Shown one piece after another: positions 63,616 to 64,000 of a DNA stretch of 64,000 nucleotides. Both the position numbers and the translations under genes were made by a program. The stretch comes from Serratia sp. AKBS12 (GTDB taxonomy: Bacteria > Pseudomonadota > Gammaproteobacteria > Enterobacterales > Enterobacteriaceae), in NCBI RefSeq assembly GCF_024793895.1, contig NZ_JANUSB010000015.1, positions 682,001 through 746,000 of the forward strand, written 5' to 3'. Under the pieces are notes generated by a model that was not told the origin of the DNA, did no database searches, and saw only the letters and a list, made by a program, of their open reading frames with translations. The stretch's first letter is position 1; the number at the start of each line of letters is the position of its first letter.

Positions 63616-64000
63616 ATGGACCACGCGATTTATACCGCCATGGGCGCGGCGCGGCAGACGTTAGATCAGCAGGCGATTACCGCCAATAACCTGGCCAACG
63701 CCTCGACGCCGGGCTTCCGCGCGCAGCTGGCGGCGCTGCGTGCGGTGCCGGTGGACGGCCCGAGCCTGCAAACGCGCACGCTGGTCACCGCCTCGACGCC
63801 GGGCGCCGACATGAGTCAGGGGGCGCTGAACTACACCGGACGCCCGCTCGACGTGGCGCTGCAACAGGATGGTTTCCTGGCCTTGCAGCAGGCGGATGGC
63901 AGCGAAGCCTATACCCGCAACGGTAATATCCAGATTTCGTCCACCGGGCAGCTGACGGTGCAGGGCGTGCCGTTGATGGGCGACGGCGGCCCGATTGAGG
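63616..64000 (+). CDS. flgF: FlgF, proximal rod protein (5' part)
   Basis: The first 128 codons of a rod protein ('DHAIYTAMGAARQTLDQQAITANNLANASTPGFRAQLAALRAVPV', 'NYTGRPLDVALQQDGFLALQQADGSEAYTRNGNIQI'). The motif order matches FlgF, and the gene order flgE-flgF is standard. AAGGGG precedes the ATG. The gene runs off the window end. Confidence 0.96.
   Translation, partial: MDHAIYTAMGAARQTLDQQAITANNLANASTPGFRAQLAALRAVPVDGPSLQTRTLVTASTPGADMSQGALNYTGRPLDVALQQDGFLALQQADGSEAYTRNGNIQISSTGQLTVQGVPLMGDGGPIE

Overview
The window is chromosomal DNA from an enterobacterium. I infer Serratia or a close relative. The evidence is protein sequences close to but distinct from the E. coli ones I remember (ArsRBC, UmuDC, UspC, FlhDC, MotAB, Che, Flh, Flg), the locus order uspC-flhDC-motAB-cheAW-MCP-MCP-cheRBYZ-flhBAE-flgNMA-flgBCDEF, and an adjoining type VI secretion cluster of the Serratia marcescens kind with a Tae4/Tai4 pair. 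No rRNA, tRNA, CRISPR array or intact insertion sequence was seen.

Region 1 (1-9.5 kb) is a mixed accessory/housekeeping stretch. It holds the end of an SDR dehydrogenase, two YetF-type DUF421 membrane proteins around a YciF-like ferritin-fold stress protein, a 45-residue single-pass membrane protein, an arsRBC arsenic operon, and SOS genes umuD and umuC. Unusually, umuD and umuC are separated and each has its own LexA box. An AT-rich 760-bp gap follows with a candidate small RNA, then an amidohydrolase (8-oxoguanine/triazine deaminase family) carrying a Tat-like signal peptide.

Region 2 (9.6-37.5 kb, all minus strand) is one complete type VI secretion system. Reading in the direction of transcription: SH3-like lipoprotein, tssJ, tssK, tssL (with OmpA domain), tssM, tagF, tssA, tssB, tssC, tae4, tai4, hcp, fha, pppA, a secreted unknown, tagJ, tssE, tssF, tssG, clpV, ppkA, vgrG, and a broken EagR-type (DUF1795) effector chaperone. 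All 13 core components and the PpkA/PppA/Fha/TagF control circuit are present. No PAAR or Rhs gene follows vgrG, so an effector module seems to have been lost. A 13-copy CTGCCG hexanucleotide tract lies just upstream of the first gene.

Region 3 (37.5-42.5 kb) is mostly non-coding or orphan sequence: a structured inverted repeat, an AT-rich tract, a CurA-like reductase, uspC, a Cnu/YdgT (Hha-family) nucleoid protein gene, and the long flhDC control region. That region has a perfect CRP site and an RcsAB box placed as in E. coli.

Region 4 (42.5-64 kb) is the motility and chemotaxis block: the FlhDC master regulator; MotAB stator; CheA, CheW, two chemoreceptors, CheR, CheB, CheY and CheZ; FlhB and FlhA export proteins plus FlhE; then FlgN, FlgM and FlgA facing away from the flgBCDEF rod/hook operon, which runs off the end of the window. 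Three sigma-28 promoters are readable: inside flhC for motA, before the first receptor, and before flgM. A decayed HigBA-like toxin-antitoxin locus sits between flhE and flgN.
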